A stretch of 64,000 nucleotides of DNA from Aquipseudomonas alcaligenes MRY13-0052 (lineage in GTDB: Bacteria > Pseudomonadota > Gammaproteobacteria > Pseudomonadales > Pseudomonadaceae). Position numbers and translations under genes: made by a program. Shown in pieces: positions 16,817 through 24,730 of this stretch. The stretch covers positions 61,378 to 125,377 of the forward strand of contig BATO01000009.1 of the NCBI GenBank assembly GCA_000474255.1. Reading direction: 5' to 3'. The number at the start of each line of letters is the position of its first letter. The first letter of the stretch is position 1. The notes below the pieces were generated by a model. That model worked only from the letters and a program-made list of their open reading frames with translations. It was not told the DNA's origin and did not search any database.

Positions 16817-17545
16817 TCAATCCGCTCCGACGCTGTCGCCAGTCCGCTGCCGGGCGCAGTGGAGCCTGTGCAGGGTGATCTTGCGCACCTCCGCCTTGCT
16901 CACTTCGATGTGCTCGCGCAGCAACTGGCAGGCCGGCTCGGCGTGCCGTTGCAGGATGGCCTCGAGGATGCGCCCGTGCTCGTCGTAGGTGGCGGCGATG
17001 CGTGGCTGCTGGGTGAAATCCAGGCGCCGGATGATGCGGATCTTCTCGGTGATCTCGCGGTGCGTGCGGGCCATTTCGCGGTTGCCGGCAGCCGCTACCA
17101 GGGCGCAGTGGAAGGCCTCGTCCAGCTCCGATACCGCGCGCCCATCCGTTAGCCGCTGGTGCGCGTCCACCTGCCAGGTGCGGGTCAGCGCGTCCAGGCG
17201 CTGCGGCAGCTCGGCGCCCATCTCGCACAGGCGCCTGACCGCCGCCAGCTCCAGCACGATGCGCAGGTCGTAGAGCTCCTCGAAGCGCTCGAAGTCGAAG
17301 GGCCGGACCTGCCAGCCGCTGCGGAAGTGCACCTCCAGGTAGCCCTCGCGTTCCAGCCGGTGCAGGGCCTGCCGCACCGGGGTGCGGCTGACCGCCGTGC
17401 GCGCGGCGATGTCGCCTTCGCTGAAGCGATCACCGGGCAGCAGGCGGAACTCGAAGATGTCGTCCTTCAACACCTGGTAGATGCGCTCGACCAGGTTGTC
17501 GGGCCGCTCCTTGGCGGCCCGGGTGGCGGTGGTGGCGAGTTGCAT
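16817..17545 (-). CDS. GntR-family regulator, FCD (FadR-type) subgroup
   Basis: The 242-aa protein has an N-terminal winged helix (LVERIYQVLKDDIFEFRLLP, then SRTPVRQALHRLEREGYLEV) and an all-helical FCD effector domain (about 90-220) in which conserved His and Asp residues (DEAFHCALVAAAGNREM) would bind a metal and small acid. It follows the allophanate hydrolase gene on the same strand with a 9-base gap and so probably regulates that gene and itself; the near-palindrome at 19382-19393 is a candidate operator. Typical FCD regulators act as repressors relieved by a pathway intermediate, here perhaps a urea-related compound, which is inference. Confidence 0.88.
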   Translation of the reverse strand: MQLATTATRAAKERPDNLVERIYQVLKDDIFEFRLLPGDRFSEGDIAARTAVSRTPVRQALHRLEREGYLEVHFRSGWQVRPFDFERFEELYDLRIVLELAAVRRLCEMGAELPQRLDALTRTWQVDAHQRLTDGRAVSELDEAFHCALVAAAGNREMARTHREITEKIRIIRRLDFTQQPRIAATYDEHGRILEAILQRHAEPACQLLREHIEVSKAEVRKITLHRLHCARQRTGDSVGAD

Positions 17546-17554
17546 GGTGGCGGC

Positions 17555-19369
17555 TCAGGCCGGCGTGCGGCTGGCGATGAAGGCGCGCCAGCCACCGAAG
17601 GCGGTGATGTCTTCGGCGTTGTGCAGGGCCCAGGGCTCGCAGATGAAGCCCTTGACCCAGCGACCGTCCTCCAGCTGCAGGTTGCCGATGCCCAGGGGCG
17701 GCGGAATCTCCGCCACGAACTCGCCGAAGCGGGCGAGGGGGATGTCCCACAGCTCGACGATGATCGATGCGCCTTCGGCGGCCCTGGCCAGCCCCGGCTT
17801 GGGCGGCACCGAACCGGGCAGCGCGTAGAGGCGGTAGGTGGGGGCGGTGAGGGTCTGCTCCACCAGCACCGCGTTGCGGGTGACCAGCTGGAAGTTCAGC
17901 GGCATGCCGGTGAGGTGCGCGCCAACCACGGCGACCCGCACGCTGCCAGGGGCCTGCACGGGCGTGGCGGCGGGCGGCAAGGGGCGACCGGTGGCACCCA
18001 GGGGCAGGCCGAGGGCGGCTTGCCAGCGCTTGCCCAGGGAGGCCAGGGCGTAGTCGTGCCAGGCCGGGGCGAGCAGGGTGATGCCGGCGGGCAGGCCGTC
18101 GTCGCGCAGGCCGGCGGGCAGGGCCAGGGCGCTGAGGTCGGCGAGGTTGGTGAAGTTGGTGTAGGTGCCGAACTGCGAGTTGAACAGCACGGGCTCGGCG
18201 GCCATTTCTTCCAGGGTGCGCAGGGTGGGGGAGGTGGGCACCACCAGGGCGTCGAAGCCGGCCAGGGCGAGGTTGATGGCCCGGCTCAGCTCGGCCCGCA
18301 GGTACTCGGCGCGGTAGGCGTCGCAGGCGCTGTAGCCGAAGCCCTTCTCGACGATGCCGCGCACCACGGGGTCGATTGCCTCGGCGGCGTTTTCCAGCAT
18401 GCCGGCCATGGCCACGGTGCGCTCGGCCACCCAGGAGCCCTGGTAGAGCTGTTCGGCCAGTTGGCGGAAAGGCGTGAAGTCGATGGGCACCAGCTCGGCG
18501 CCGAGCTCGCGCAGGCGCTCCAGGGCCTGCTGGAAGACCGCCTGGTTGCGGCTGTCGCCGTGGAATTCGAGGCTGTCCGGGATCGCCAGGCGTGGCCTGG
18601 CGCCGATCGCCACCGGGGCGCTGCCGGGGTTGGCGCGGGAGTAGGCGTCGGCGGCGTCGTAGCCCCCGGCGATGTCGGCGACGCGCTCGGCGTCCTCCAC
18701 CGTCAGGGCGAACACCGAGATGCAGTCCAGGGTGCGGCAGGCGGGCACCAGGCCCTTGTTGGATAGCCAGCCACGGCTGGGCTTGAGCCCGACGATGTTG
18801 TTGAAGCCCGCCGGCACGCGGCCGGAGCCGGCGGTGTCGGTGCCGAGTGAGAAGGGCACCAGGCCGCGCGCCACCACCGAGGCGGAGCCGGAGCTGGAGC
18901 CGCCGCTGACGTAGGCGGCATCGAAGCTGTTGGGCACCGCGCCGAAGGGCGAGCGGGTGCCCACCAGACCGGTGGCGAACTGGTCGAGGTTGGTCTTGCC
19001 GATCAGCACCGCACCGGCGGCCTGCAGGCGAGCGACCACGGTGGCGTCCGCGCTGGCCGGGTAGGCGAACGCCGGGCAGGCGGCGCTGGTGGGCCAGCCG
19101 GCGGCGTCGATGTTGTCCTTGATGGCGAAGGGCACGCCGTAGAGCGGCAGCCGGGAGAGATCACCGTCGACGGCAGCCAACTGCTTGGCGAGGGCGGTGA
19201 GGCGTTCGCTCAACTGCACCGGGGTGGCGAGGACGATCCAGGCCGGGTCTTCGTCCTGCAATTGCTGCAGCAGCTCGAAGAGGATGGCGGGGCTGAGGGT
19301 GGCGTCGCGGTAGGCGGCCTGCCATTGGCCGAGGGTCCAGCCGACGCTGTGCGGAGTCGCGGATTGCAT
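17555..19369 (-). CDS. atzF: allophanate hydrolase
   Basis: The 604-aa protein has an amidase-signature domain (about 20-440) followed by the C-terminal domain found in allophanate hydrolases (about 460-604). Catalytic elements are visible: Lys in GVPFAIKDNID, the cis-Ser in GGSSSGSA and the nucleophilic Ser in GTDTAGSGRVP. It hydrolyses allophanate to CO2 and ammonia, the second step of ATP-dependent urea degradation or the last step of cyanuric acid breakdown. GGAG lies 6 bases before ATG 19369; an ATG at 19381 overlaps that site. No urea carboxylase or cyanuric acid gene is in the window, so it stands with only its GntR regulator. Confidence 0.9.
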   Translation of the reverse strand: MQSATPHSVGWTLGQWQAAYRDATLSPAILFELLQQLQDEDPAWIVLATPVQLSERLTALAKQLAAVDGDLSRLPLYGVPFAIKDNIDAAGWPTSAACPAFAYPASADATVVARLQAAGAVLIGKTNLDQFATGLVGTRSPFGAVPNSFDAAYVSGGSSSGSASVVARGLVPFSLGTDTAGSGRVPAGFNNIVGLKPSRGWLSNKGLVPACRTLDCISVFALTVEDAERVADIAGGYDAADAYSRANPGSAPVAIGARPRLAIPDSLEFHGDSRNQAVFQQALERLRELGAELVPIDFTPFRQLAEQLYQGSWVAERTVAMAGMLENAAEAIDPVVRGIVEKGFGYSACDAYRAEYLRAELSRAINLALAGFDALVVPTSPTLRTLEEMAAEPVLFNSQFGTYTNFTNLADLSALALPAGLRDDGLPAGITLLAPAWHDYALASLGKRWQAALGLPLGATGRPLPPAATPVQAPGSVRVAVVGAHLTGMPLNFQLVTRNAVLVEQTLTAPTYRLYALPGSVPPKPGLARAAEGASIIVELWDIPLARFGEFVAEIPPPLGIGNLQLEDGRWVKGFICEPWALHNAEDITAFGGWRAFIASRTPA

Positions 19370-19381
19370 GAGGTGCTCCAT

Positions 19382-19393
19382 CTTGTATCCAAG
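19382..19393. promoter_or_regulatory. candidate GntR operator (CTTGTATCCAAG)
   Basis: CTTGTATCCAAG is a near-palindrome 13 bases upstream of the allophanate hydrolase start, in the expected leader or promoter of the atzF-gntR pair. FCD-type GntR repressors commonly bind TTGTATACAA-like sites, so autoregulation by the downstream gene is plausible. This is inference from position and shape. Confidence 0.35.
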
Positions 19394-19531
19394 TTGGAGT
19401 GCAGGATTGCAACCGCCGGGCCAAGGTCCTGTAACCCTTGTAGGGCCTGGCGCGGGTGGATTCGGGTAAGCACTGGATGCAGCCTGGATGCTAACGATTG
19501 GTGCAAGCGTGCATGGATGTGGTGCGCAGAG

Positions 19532-19559
19532 CGCGCCTGCCGCGATGGCGGCAGGCGCG
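19532..19559 (-). terminator. strong hairpin after the chemoreceptor gene
   Basis: CGCGCCTGCCGC at 19532-19543 and GCGGCAGGCGCG at 19548-19559 make a perfect 12-bp stem with a 4-base loop, 9 bases beyond the chemoreceptor stop. There is no U-tract on the minus strand, so it may act as a barrier to exonucleases or aid Rho-dependent ending. Confidence 0.55.
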
Positions 19560-19567
19560 GGCCGGCA

Positions 19568-21187
19568 TCAGACGCGGAAGCGGGTGACCATGCCGCTGAG
19601 CTCGATGGCCAGGCGCGACAGTTCCTGGCTGGAGGCGCTGGTCTGGTTGGCGCCGGCGGCGGTCTGCAGGGACAGGTCGCGGATGTTGGTGAGGTTGCGG
19701 TCCACCTCGCGGGCCACCTGGGCCTGCTGTTCCGAGGCGCTGGCGATGATCAGGTTGCGCTCGTTGATGTGGGTGATCGAGGCGGTGATGCGCTCCAGTG
19801 CCATGCCGGCGTTGGCGGCCGACTTGAGCGTCTGCTCGGCCTGCCCGGCACCGGCGAGGAGGGCGTCCACGGTGCCCTGGGTGCCGGTCTGGATGTTGTC
19901 GATCATTTCTTCGATCTCCTCGGTGGAGCTTTGCGTGCGCTGCGCCAGGGAACGCACCTCGTCGGCGACCACGGCGAAGCCACGGCCGGCCTCACCGGCA
20001 CGCGCGGCCTCGATGGCGGCATTGAGCGCCAGGAGGTTGGTTTGCGCGGCGATGCCACGGATCACGTCGAGCACCGTGCTGATGTCGCGGGTCTGGCTGG
20101 CCAGCTCCGAGGCGCGGACGGAGGCCTGGGTGACCTGGCCGGCCAGGGTGCGGATCGAGGTGATGGCGTCGTTGACCTGGATGAAGCCCTGGCGGCCGGC
20201 TTCGTCGCTTTCCTTCGAGGCGGCGGCCGTGCTCACGGCGTTGCGCGCCACTTCTTCCACGGCGGCGGTCATCTGGTTGACGGCGGTGGCGGCCTGCTCG
20301 ATCTCGGCGTTCTGCTGGTGCAGGCCACGGTTGGCGTCTTCGGTCACTGCGTGCAGTTCTTCGGAGGCGGAGGCCAACTGGTCGGACGAGCTGCCGATCT
20401 GCTGGATGGTGGCCCGCAGGTTGCCCTGCATGGTGCGCAGGGCGGCGAGCAGCATGGCCGGCTCGTCCTTGCCGATGACCGTGATGTCGCGGGTCAGGTC
20501 GCCGCTGGCCACGCGTTCGGCGATGACCACCGCCTCGCCCAGCGGAGTGACGATGCTGCGGGTCAGCACCAGGGCGACGGTTACGGTGACGCCGAGGATC
20601 ACTACCAGGGCGACCAGGGCGAAGAAGAAGGCGTCGTCCGATGCTTCGTCGCTGCGCTTGGCCGCTTCGGATGCCCCGGTGGAGTTGAAGCGGATCAGCT
20701 CGCCCAGCGCACTCATCATCGCGTTGGCGTAATCCACCAGGGGGCCATTGACCAGGCGGTCGGCCTCTTCCAGATGGTCGTCATCGATGGCGTCGAGTAT
20801 CTGCTCCTGCAGCCCTCGGTAGGTTTCGTAGGTGTGGATGAAGCGCTTGAAGAGTTCGCGATCCTGCGCCTGGGCGATGGTGCTTTCATAGGCGGCGAAC
20901 TGCCCAGGCAGTGCGGCCTGGATGCCTCGGATGGTGGACACGGCGCGGAGCTGCTCGGCCCGCTCGTCGACGATGATGCCGCGCAGCGTCAGTGCTCGCC
21001 CATTACCGATGGCGGTGCCTATTTCGCTCAGTGCGATGATCCCGGGCAGCCAGGTGCCACGGACCTCGATCGACGCGTTGTCCATCCTGTTGGTTTGGTA
21101 CAGGTTGCTGCCGCCCATGGCCAGGACCAGCAGGGCCAGCAGTGAAAAGATAAGTCCCGCGCGTTTTCCGATGGCAAGGTTTCTCAA
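19568..21187 (-). CDS. methyl-accepting chemotaxis protein
   Basis: The 539-aa receptor has an N-terminal membrane span (about 10-30), a periplasmic helical ligand-binding domain of four-helix-bundle type (about 35-190), a second span ([20 protein letters not shown]), a HAMP region and a cytoplasmic signalling domain. The hairpin tip contains [20 protein letters not shown], diagnostic for CheA/CheW coupling. It would sense an unidentified small ligand and bias the flagellar motor. The start is a TTG at 21187 with AAGGAG 7 bases upstream. There is no C-terminal CheR-binding pentapeptide. The next gene downstream is allophanate hydrolase; a link to urea-type nitrogen sources is speculation. Confidence 0.9.
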   Translation of the reverse strand: MRNLAIGKRAGLIFSLLALLVLAMGGSNLYQTNRMDNASIEVRGTWLPGIIALSEIGTAIGNGRALTLRGIIVDERAEQLRAVSTIRGIQAALPGQFAAYESTIAQAQDRELFKRFIHTYETYRGLQEQILDAIDDDHLEEADRLVNGPLVDYANAMMSALGELIRFNSTGASEAAKRSDEASDDAFFFALVALVVILGVTVTVALVLTRSIVTPLGEAVVIAERVASGDLTRDITVIGKDEPAMLLAALRTMQGNLRATIQQIGSSSDQLASASEELHAVTEDANRGLHQQNAEIEQAATAVNQMTAAVEEVARNAVSTAAASKESDEAGRQGFIQVNDAITSIRTLAGQVTQASVRASELASQTRDISTVLDVIRGIAAQTNLLALNAAIEAARAGEAGRGFAVVADEVRSLAQRTQSSTEEIEEMIDNIQTGTQGTVDALLAGAGQAEQTLKSAANAGMALERITASITHINERNLIIASASEQQAQVAREVDRNLTNIRDLSLQTAAGANQTSASSQELSRLAIELSGMVTRFRV

Positions 21188-21317
21188 CTGAATACTCCTT
21201 CAAACGACAGTTGGTGGTGGCTGAAAAGGCTGAAAGCCGGGTGCAGGCGAGCGCCAGCGGGTGGCCGGAATCGGTGATCAGCGATCAGGTGTCGCTGCGT
21301 GTGGCAGTGGGGCGCAG

Positions 21318-22388
21318 CTAGGGAACGGGCAGGGGGCCGGCGGCCGGGGTGGCTCGCGGGGCTTCTTCCAAGGGGCGTAGTGCCTGGGGCCGGGGCTGGC
21401 CCGAGCGCTGTTCCGCCAGGCGCAGCCATTCGTTCTCGCTGGCCAGGCTGTTGCTGAACTCGGCGAGGCCAACACGGATGCGCGCCTCCGGCAGCCCGGT
21501 GCCGCCGGCGAAACAGTGGGCGAAACCGTCTTCGATGCGGTCGGTGAGGGATTGCGCGCCGAGCCGCCTGGCCTGCAACAGAAGCACTAGGAATTCCCCC
21601 CGGCGCTTCATGCACAGCAGGTCGGTGCTGCGTATCCCGGCCTTGATCAGGTGCCCGAGCCGAACGCTCAGTGCGTCCGCCACCAGCGCACCGTGGCGCT
21701 CGCGCAGCAAGGGGAATTCATCGATGCGGATATGCGCCACGGTGGCCTGGCCGGAACCGCAGCGGCAGCGCAGGAAGACCCGCGCCAACTGGTACATCCA
21801 GCGGTTGTGGGAGGTGAGCATGCGCTCGTCGAAGCCGCTGACGATGGACAGCGCCTTCTGCTGCCTGACCAGCCGCTGCGTCAGGCTGTAGCTCGTCCAG
21901 CCGACCACGAAGGGGTAGATCACCAGCATCGGCAGGCAGGCCCAGACCACGGCCGGCGGGGTTTCCAGCGCCACTTCGAAGCCGAGGGCGGCCCCGGCCA
22001 GGGCCATCCCCAGCAGGTTGGCGACCAGGCCATAGAGCATGAAACGGATGCCCTTGGCGCTGACGCTGTTCATGGCGACCATCGACAGGAGCAGCAAGGA
22101 TGGCAGCACGCTGAACTGCATCGCGGCGACCCAGCCGCCGGCGAAGACGCAATCGAGCAGAAGATTGCGCAGCTCGGTGCGGTAGGGCACGCGGGCTCGC
22201 ACTGCCAGCTGGTACGCCAGGCAGGGCCAGATGAAGGCATTGAGCAGCATCAGCACCCAGAGCGGCGAGGGCCCGGGGTAGGTGGTGGTGGCGACGAAAA
22301 TAAAGCTGAGCGCGCAGCCCAGGGCTCGTGGTTTGTAGACGCGGTTGGCAAAGCCGATACCCGCGCCCCTAGTACGATCAAAAGCCAT
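21318..22388 (-). CDS. MASE2-domain membrane protein with degenerate GGDEF domain
   Basis: From ATG 22388 the protein is 356 aa. The first 170 residues are the MASE2 membrane sensor (RVYKPRALGCALSFIFVATT, ELRNLLLDCVFAGGWVAAMQ), normally found at the front of diguanylate cyclases. The C-terminal part aligns with a GGDEF domain by position (VAHIRIDEFPLLRERHG, a phosphate-binding-like helix), but the signature is RRGEF and the two Gly are lost. It is therefore unlikely to synthesise c-di-GMP and may act as a receptor or regulatory partner. GAGG lies 5 bases before the start. It diverges from the TetR gene across a 250-base spacer. Confidence 0.8.
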   Translation of the reverse strand: MAFDRTRGAGIGFANRVYKPRALGCALSFIFVATTTYPGPSPLWVLMLLNAFIWPCLAYQLAVRARVPYRTELRNLLLDCVFAGGWVAAMQFSVLPSLLLLSMVAMNSVSAKGIRFMLYGLVANLLGMALAGAALGFEVALETPPAVVWACLPMLVIYPFVVGWTSYSLTQRLVRQQKALSIVSGFDERMLTSHNRWMYQLARVFLRCRCGSGQATVAHIRIDEFPLLRERHGALVADALSVRLGHLIKAGIRSTDLLCMKRRGEFLVLLLQARRLGAQSLTDRIEDGFAHCFAGGTGLPEARIRVGLAEFSNSLASENEWLRLAEQRSGQPRPQALRPLEEAPRATPAAGPLPVP

Positions 22389-22603
22389 GAGCCCTCGCGG
22401 ATTGGCGGTAAAATTACCGTTGTATGCCTTGAATAAACCGGGGTGCGCGGGTGTGGGGTTCCCGAGGGAATTCGCCAGCGGTTCCGGTCGATGGGCAGAG
22501 GTGCATTCGGGCGCGCGTCGGAGCCTGGTCCTGTAACGGGCGAGGCACGTGCCATAAGCGGGATGGACCTCACTGTGAGCCCCTGTGAGGGGGTGGAAAA
22601 TAA

Positions 22604-22617
22604 AATACGATCGTATT
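22604..22617. promoter_or_regulatory. perfect palindrome AATACGATCGTATT, probable TetR operator
   Basis: A 14-base perfect palindrome lies 18 bases upstream of the TetR-family ATG and inside the divergent spacer shared with the MASE2 gene. Position and symmetry fit an autoregulatory TetR operator. The flanking bases are AT-rich against a GC-rich background, as in a promoter. Confidence 0.6.
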
Positions 22618-22635
22618 CTAATTCGAGAAAGCCTG

Positions 22636-23190
22636 ATGAGTAAACGCCCTGTGATCGACAGGAACCTGGTGCTGGATGCCGCCATATCGGTGGTGATGGA
22701 CCAAGGCATTTCTGCATTGAGCATTGGTGAGGTGGCCAAGGCCGCCGGCATAAGCAAGGGCGGCGTGCAGTCCTGCTTCGGTACCAAGGACGGCCTGGTC
22801 GAGGCCATGGTCAACCGCTGGAAGGCCGACTACGAGGCGTCGGTGATGGCCCGGCTGGCACCGGATGCGGGGGTGCTGGAGTTGCTGACCGCGCAGATCC
22901 ACATCATCGCCATCCCGGACGAAGAGCTGAGCAAGCGGGCGGCGGCGATCCTTACGGCGATGTTCAGCCAGGACAGTCTGCGCGCCCAGGCCAACGACTG
23001 GTACCGCTCCCTGCTGCTGGGCGGAGCGTTCGAAAGCGAGCGCGGCAAGCGTGTGCGGCTGGCCTTTCTCGCGGCCACCGGGGCCTTCTTCCTGCGCTCC
23101 TTCGGCATCATGGAAATCTCGGAAGCGGAGTGGAAAACCTTCAGCGAGGACATCGCCCGGTTGCTGCCCGCCGACGCCTCCGCGCCCTAG
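22636..23190 (+). CDS. TetR-family transcriptional regulator
   Basis: The 184-aa protein has an N-terminal TetR helix-turn-helix (about 9-55: NLVLDAAISVVMDQGISALS, then VAKAAGISKGGVQSCFGTKD) and a helical C-terminal ligand-binding domain with a conserved-looking hydrophobic end (RLAFLAATGAFFLRSFGIME). It should repress its own promoter through the palindrome at 22604-22617, and possibly nearby genes. GAGAAAG precedes the ATG at 22636. The DUF2165/SDR pair follows on the same strand but has its own SoxR-type promoter, so a regulatory link between them is open. Confidence 0.88.
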   Translation: MSKRPVIDRNLVLDAAISVVMDQGISALSIGEVAKAAGISKGGVQSCFGTKDGLVEAMVNRWKADYEASVMARLAPDAGVLELLTAQIHIIAIPDEELSKRAAAILTAMFSQDSLRAQANDWYRSLLLGGAFESERGKRVRLAFLAATGAFFLRSFGIMEISEAEWKTFSEDIARLLPADASAP

Positions 23191-23246
23191 GTGACCGCCC
23201 CCTTGCCCCTTCCCAGGGGCTGGCCATTGCTCTTGTGCTGCGCTTG

Positions 23247-23277
23247 TTGACCTCAAGTTAGGTTGAGGTTTTAGAGT
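23247..23277 (+). promoter_or_regulatory. SoxR-type promoter with dyad CCTCAAGTTAGGTTGAGG
   Basis: The 18-base dyad at 23251-23268 (CCTCAA and TTGAGG around GTTAGG) matches 16 of 18 positions of the E. coli soxS SoxR box. It lies between a TTGACC -35 element at 23247 and a TAGAGT -10 element at 23272, leaving a 19-base spacer, the overlong spacing typical of MerR/SoxR-activated promoters. It points at the DUF2165 gene 75 bases downstream. The regulator itself is not in the window. Confidence 0.7.
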
Positions 23278-23351
23278 GCCGCTCGGCTCGCCTGTCGCTG
23301 CCCGCCCGGGTTCGCTTCAGGCGCTTGCGAACCCACGCACAAGGACCAGGA

Positions 23352-23837
23352 ATGGATACCCAGACCTCACTGATGATTTTCCAGGGCACCTGCTTTCTCG
23401 GCTTCAGCCTGTGGCTGAGCGTTGCGCTGATCAACAACCTGCACGCCTTCGCCAGTTCGGTCGGGGCCATCGGCGCGACCATGTCCATGGCGCCCCTGCG
23501 ACAGCCGCCGGTCATCGACATCCCGCTGCTGCGGCGTGGCTTGGATTCCCCCTTCATGCATCGCCTGGCGCTGCTGGTCATCGTGGTGTTGCAGGCGGCT
23601 GCCGTGCTCGCGGCCTGGGCCGGTTGCTACCAACTGCTGCTCGGCACCGGGCTGGAGGCCGCCCGGCCCTGGCTGAACCTGGCCCTGAGCGCTGCCCTGG
23701 GCTTTCTGTTCGCCATGCTGCTGGGCGGGCTCTGGTTCGGTTACTGGATACGCCAGGAAGGGCTGCAGCTGACCCACCTGGTGCTGGTCATCTGGGTGTT
23801 GCTGGATTTCGTCGTGCTCAACCTGCGTTGGGCCTAG
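23352..23837 (+). CDS. DUF2165 family small integral membrane protein
   Basis: The 161-aa protein has four hydrophobic segments: FQGTCFLGFSLWLSVALINN, RLALLVIVVLQAAAVLAAWA, a third around ALSAALGFLFAMLLGGLWFG, and LVLVIWVLLDFVVLNLRWA at the end. Length and layout match DUF2165 inner-membrane proteins of unknown function. AAGGACCAGGA is the ribosome binding site for the ATG at 23352. Its promoter carries a SoxR-type dyad, so expression is expected with redox-cycling drugs. It is followed by an SDR gene 29 bases downstream, making a two-gene operon. Confidence 0.8.
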   Translation: MDTQTSLMIFQGTCFLGFSLWLSVALINNLHAFASSVGAIGATMSMAPLRQPPVIDIPLLRRGLDSPFMHRLALLVIVVLQAAAVLAAWAGCYQLLLGTGLEAARPWLNLALSAALGFLFAMLLGGLWFGYWIRQEGLQLTHLVLVIWVLLDFVVLNLRWA

Positions 23838-23866
23838 CAGGCAAGGAACGGACAAGGAGCAATGGC

Positions 23867-24583
23867 ATGAAGATGATGATCGTAGGGGCGAGCAGGGGGC
23901 TGGGCCGGGCGCTGGTGGAAGGGCTCGGCAAGCCGGGTGACGAGGTGATAGGTGTCTCGCGCAGGCGGCCGGAGCACCTGCCGCTGGCTCCGGGCGTCGA
24001 GCTCGGCTGGATCGAGGCGGACCTGGCCCGCCCCTCGGTGGCCGTGGCGCAGATCGAGGCCGGGGCGCCCGCCGCGCTCGATGTGCTGGTGTGCAATGTC
24101 GGCATCTGGGAAGAGCACGCCTTCAGCGAGCACTACGACTTCCTCGGCGACAGCGATGAGTCCATCAGCCGGCTGGTGGAGGTGAACATCACCGCCACGC
24201 TGTTGCTGCTCAAGCGGCTGGTGCCCCGGTTGCTGGCGTCCGCCGGGCCGCAGCTGATCCTGATTGGCTCCACCTCGGCCCTGCGCCAGAGCGGGCGCCC
24301 GGAAGTGGCGTTCGGCGCCTCCAAGTTCGCCCTCAATGGCATGGCCGATGCGTTGCGCGAAGGCTTCCGCGGTCAGCGCCTGGCGGTGACCGTGCTGCAC
24401 CCGGGCTACCTGAATACCGACGACCTGCTGTCCACGCCGCTGGCGGCAGCCGCCGCGCGCGGGGAGGGGCAGTTGGTGCCGGTGCATGACGTGGTGACGA
24501 TGGTGGGTGCGCTGCTGCGGCTCTCCGCCGCTTCGTTCGTGCGCGAGCTGACGTTGCCGGCGATCGGGGATGAGCGCTTCTGA
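23867..24583 (+). CDS. SDR-family oxidoreductase, catalytic Tyr replaced by Phe
   Basis: A 238-aa short-chain dehydrogenase/reductase. The NAD(P) motif is GASRGLG near residue 7, and VCNVGIW stands for the NNAG motif. The catalytic Ser is present in ILIGSTSAL. The YxxxK motif reads FGASK, so the catalytic Tyr is Phe while the Lys is kept; ordinary dehydrogenase chemistry would be impaired. The protein may bind NAD(P)H as a sensor or use another acid. AAGGAG precedes ATG 23867; an earlier ATG at 23862 is out of frame and stops at once. Second gene of the SoxR-type operon with DUF2165. Confidence 0.85.
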   Translation: MKMMIVGASRGLGRALVEGLGKPGDEVIGVSRRRPEHLPLAPGVELGWIEADLARPSVAVAQIEAGAPAALDVLVCNVGIWEEHAFSEHYDFLGDSDESISRLVEVNITATLLLLKRLVPRLLASAGPQLILIGSTSALRQSGRPEVAFGASKFALNGMADALREGFRGQRLAVTVLHPGYLNTDDLLSTPLAAAAARGEGQLVPVHDVVTMVGALLRLSAASFVRELTLPAIGDERF

Positions 24584-24730
24584 ACGGATGTAACCGGGAG
24601 CGGAGGGGCCGCCTTCCCTGACGCTTCCGGCTGTCGCTGAGACGCTGTAGCCATCCGTGTGACGTGCGTTAGCCATTGCCTATTCAATGGTGGCAGTATG
24701 CCTGCAAATAAAACAGGGACTGGTCACCTC

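Noticed and set aside
24698..24730. Upstream ATG for the PDZ lipoprotein
   Set aside because: It would place 11 polar residues before a perfect lipoprotein signal, so ATG 24731 is preferred.
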